From JACQFZ01 sp045810625 (GTDB lineage: Bacteria > Pseudomonadota > Gammaproteobacteria > Acidiferrobacterales > Sulfurifustaceae): a stretch of 7,310 nucleotides of DNA. Position numbers and translations under genes: made by a program. The stretch spans positions 1 through 7,310 of the forward strand of contig JBJMVQ010000043.1 in the NCBI GenBank assembly GCA_045810625.1. The letters run 5' to 3'. The notes beneath the pieces are model-generated. The model searched no databases. It saw nothing but the letters and a program-made list of their open reading frames with translations, and was not told the DNA's origin. Below are positions 6,382 to 7,310 of this stretch, one piece after another (position 1 is the first letter of the stretch; every line of letters begins with the position of its first letter).

Positions 6382-6477
6382 GGCGTTGGGTCCCCTCGCG
6401 GCGAGACGGCACATCCCTGTACTGCTCGCCGCGCCGCCATTCCATGGCGGCGCCCTGCGGGCTCGAATCCCAACGCC
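6382..6477. repeat. Cloverleaf-like multi-stem segment
   Basis: The outer arms GGCGTTGGG (6382-6390) and CCCAACGCC (6469-6477) are perfectly complementary over 9 bp. Inside are CGCGGCGAG (6397-6405) with CTCGCCGCG (6425-6433), and GCGCCGCCAT (6431-6440) with ATGGCGGCGC (6444-6453), a perfect 10-bp stem with a three-base loop. The last two overlap by three bases, so they compete at their junction. The loop of the first contains GCAC-ATCCCT-GTAC (6409-6422), a copy of the small hairpin with one C/A mismatch. GGGCTCGAATCCC (6459-6471) looks like a tRNA T-arm, but no anticodon arm or acceptor stem fits, so it is not called a tRNA. Confidence 0.7.
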
Positions 6478-6748
6478 TTGCGGTGCTCGGGATGCGCCAT
6501 ACGGGGACCGAACGGACAACACCTCAGCATTACGTTTAGATGGCTTCGCCTCAAAACTGAACAGTTGCGACTTCGGCTCGCGCCGCCGACCGCGGGGAGC
6601 GAAGGTGACTAGGAAGACATGTGTGATTTTCAATCCCCGTGCGGCGCGCCGAGCCGCGCAGCCAAGCAATCGCTGAAAGCGAGACTCTGTTCGAGCCCGA
6701 GCCGTGAGATTTTCACGGCCGGCGAGTTAGGCTCGTTTCGCGATTGAC
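6478..6748. other. Spacer between the two mosaic copies
   Basis: About 270 bp with no credible gene. It holds several smaller potential stems: CTTCG(g)CTC / GAGCGAAG (6571-6579 with 6597-6604), GCGGC/GCCGC (6641-6645 with 6653-6657), TCGCT-GAA-AGCGA (6670-6682), and a perfect 7-bp GCCGTGA-GATTT-TCACGGC (6701-6719). The last is enclosed by CGAGCC (6692-6697) and GGCTCG (6730-6735). The stretch 6490-6570 is less GC-rich and shows nothing I recognise. It could be the degraded inner ends of the two copies or unrelated insert. Confidence 0.45.
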
Positions 6749-6765
6749 GGGCGAAGCGGGGATGT

Positions 6766-6791
6766 CGCGAATGCACTTACGTGCATTCGCG
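6766..6791. repeat. Perfect 11-bp hairpin with TTAC loop (copy B)
   Basis: CGCGAATGCAC (6766-6776), loop TTAC, GTGCATTCGCG (6781-6791). The arms equal those at 6285-6295 and 6352-6362 in copy A, where 56 bases separate them. Confidence 0.85.
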
Positions 6792-6814
6792 CCGCTGAGC
6801 GCCGCGTCACGGAG

Positions 6815-6863
6815 GGCGCGGCCGGGGTTGAACGAAGCGCCGCAGCCGCGCCAGGGATGGCAC
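6815..6863 (-). repeat. GC-rich stem plus adjoining small hairpin (copy B)
   Basis: GGCGCGGC (6815-6822) is the exact reverse complement of GCCGCGCC (6845-6852). This 8-bp stem encloses 22 bases and takes the place of the GGTTTTCGCGC module of copy A. It overlaps the small hairpin GCGCC-AGGGAT-GGCAC (6848-6863), so the two are alternatives. Confidence 0.6.
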
Positions 6864-6917
6864 GTACAAGCATAAAGAACCGCATTGCTCGCGCCGCCCG
6901 GGGTCGCTTTTCTTTTG

Positions 6918-6951
6918 GTGACTTTTCTTTGGCGAGACAAAAGAAAGTCAC
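6918..6951 (-). repeat. Hairpin GTGACTTTTCTTT / AAAGAAAGTCAC (copy B)
   Basis: GTGACTTTTCTTT (6918-6930) pairs with AAAGAAAGTCAC (6940-6951) over 12 bp with one bulged T and a nine-base loop. It is followed on the minus strand by a second copy of the AAAAGAAA motif. In copy A the equivalent arms (6089-6100 and 6162-6172) are separated by about 60 bases carrying two extra small hairpins. Confidence 0.75.
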
Positions 6952-7090
6952 TTGCCGTGCTGTACAGGGACGTACGAATTTCGCGGGAGCGCAGGTGCCA
7001 CACAGGGATGTGTCAATGTCGCGGGCGCGCAGGATGCGCGCGGAGCGACACGCGCGGAGCGATTCGGAAACCGCAAGTACACTTATTAAC

Positions 7091-7115
7091 TCGACAACCG
7101 CGCGAAGCGCGTCGA
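7091..7115. repeat. Hairpin just outside copy B
   Basis: CGCGC-GAA-GCGCG (7099-7111), extended by TCGA (7091-7094) and TCGA (7112-7115) across a CAAC bulge. No T-run follows on the plus strand; GTTAATAAG follows on the minus strand. It is not a convincing terminator. Confidence 0.45.
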
Positions 7116-7141
7116 TCTGATTACCGCGAGCGCTCCAATCC

Positions 7142-7184
7142 TCGCACCCTCACCCTAGCCCTCTCCCTAAAAGGGAGAGGGAAA
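7142..7184. repeat. Dispersed CACCCTCACCC-CCCTCTCCC palindromic intergenic repeat
   Basis: A CACCCTCACCCTAG lead-in (7145-7158) is followed by a perfect 10-bp stem, CCCTCTCCCT (7159-7168) and AGGGAGAGGG (7172-7181), with an AAA loop. It is the clearest member of the family seen more weakly at 1041-1090 and 2855-2898. I recall this motif as very common in intergenic regions of many proteobacteria. Confidence 0.75.
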
Positions 7185-7194
7185 CGAGATGAAG

Positions 7195-7228
7195 TCCCGG
7201 GATTCCGCTTCGCTTCATCCGGGCTACG
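7195..7228. repeat. CCCGGATTCCGCTTCGCTTCATCCGGG-type palindromic repeat
   Basis: CCCGG-G-AT (7196-7202) can pair with ATCCGGG (7217-7223), with one bulged G. The centre reads TCCGCTTCGCTTC and a CTACG tail follows. This resembles a palindromic intergenic repeat I recall as widespread in proteobacteria. It lies 13 bp after the preceding repeat. Confidence 0.7.
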
Positions 7229-7310
7229 ATTGCTACACATTCTAGAATGCACAAACAAGATTCTTACAACCAGATAACGAAAACACAAACGCCAAAAACA
7301 AAAAGATCGC
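7229..7310. other. A-rich segment with a 12-bp palindrome at the right edge
   Basis: CATTCTAGAATG (7238-7249) is a perfect palindrome and contains TTCTAGAA. The remaining 60 bases are strongly A-rich and T-poor on the plus strand (for example AACGAAAACACAAACGCCAA). The drop in GC content and the A-rich run suggest the leader or promoter of a plus-strand gene starting beyond the window. I find no matching -35/-10 pair and no start codon in context. Confidence 0.35.

Larger units (their letters stand above)
6749..7063 (-). repeat. Structured hairpin mosaic, copy B (inverted relative to copy A)
   Basis: Read on the minus strand it starts ATCGCTCCGCG (7063-7053), as copy A does, so the pair has 11-bp inverted outer ends. 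Small hairpins with AGGGAT-type loops (plus-strand view) lie at 7025-7041 (GCGCGC stem), 7000-7013 (ACAC/GTGT), 6962-6975 (GTAC/GTAC) and 6848-6863 (GCGCC/GGCAC, wobble allowed). It shares with copy A the CAGCACGGCAAG, GAAAAGTCACCAAAAGAAA and GCTCAGCGGCGCGAATGCAC blocks. It lacks the extra hairpin pairs found in copy A and has a different middle module. The open frames of 74 to 130 codons crossing it are not credible genes. Confidence 0.75.

Noticed and set aside
6459..6480. Possible tRNA, from GGGCTCGAATCCC resembling a T-arm
   Set aside because: No acceptor stem, D-arm or anticodon arm can be placed at the required distances; the complementary arms here belong to the 96-bp multi-stem segment.
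5945..6676. Open frames of up to 243 codons on both strands across the hairpin mosaic
   Set aside because: Several overlapping frames are open at once, they follow repeat blocks, and their composition is Arg/Ala/Pro/Ser-biased without any domain. This is typical of spurious calls in GC-rich repeats.
6063..7041. CRISPR array, suggested by many short repeated hairpins
   Set aside because: Repeats are short, variable in sequence and unevenly spaced, occur on both strands, and have no uniform spacers; no cas gene is nearby.
6713..7277. Short open frames across copy B and the right-hand spacer
   Set aside because: They cross several inverted repeats and end in non-coding dispersed repeats; no ribosome-binding site or family similarity supports them.

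Overview
The window looks like chromosomal DNA of a GC-rich gammaproteobacterium. Three things point there: prfB lies directly upstream of lysS on the same strand, the siroheme synthase is the fused trifunctional CysG type, and the spacers carry palindromic and mosaic repeats of the kind I associate with Xanthomonadales-like genomes. The taxonomic placement is inference from family resemblance. No replication, phage or transposase gene is visible.

Layout. On the minus strand, positions 2237 to 1124 hold prfB (release factor 2) with an intact programmed +1 frameshift site. It is followed by lysS (class II lysyl-tRNA synthetase) from 992, which runs off the left edge. Divergent from prfB, on the plus strand, are a 138-residue VOC/extradiol-dioxygenase-like protein (2424-2840) and a short-form threonine ammonia-lyase with a C-terminal ACT domain (2941-4161). 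Facing the latter on the minus strand is cysG (5838-4444). The 282-bp convergent spacer between them holds a 204-bp element bounded by 28-bp inverted repeats that match at 27 of 28 positions.

The last 1.47 kb (5839-7310) contains no gene I believe. It is dominated by a structured, non-coding repeat mosaic at 5962-7063. Two related copies lie in opposite orientation, each built from short hairpins. Many of these share a five- or six-base loop close to ATCCCT, while their four- to six-base-pair stems change sequence but keep pairing. The open frames over this region are by-products of GC-rich repeats. Downstream lie two dispersed palindromic intergenic repeats, a perfect 12-bp palindrome and an A-rich tail, which could be the leader of a gene beyond the right edge.

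Functionally, the genes are housekeeping: translation termination, lysine charging, threonine deamination towards isoleucine, and siroheme synthesis for sulfite or nitrite reduction. They form no shared pathway apart from the prfB-lysS translation pair. The part of the window that is least explained is the hairpin mosaic.
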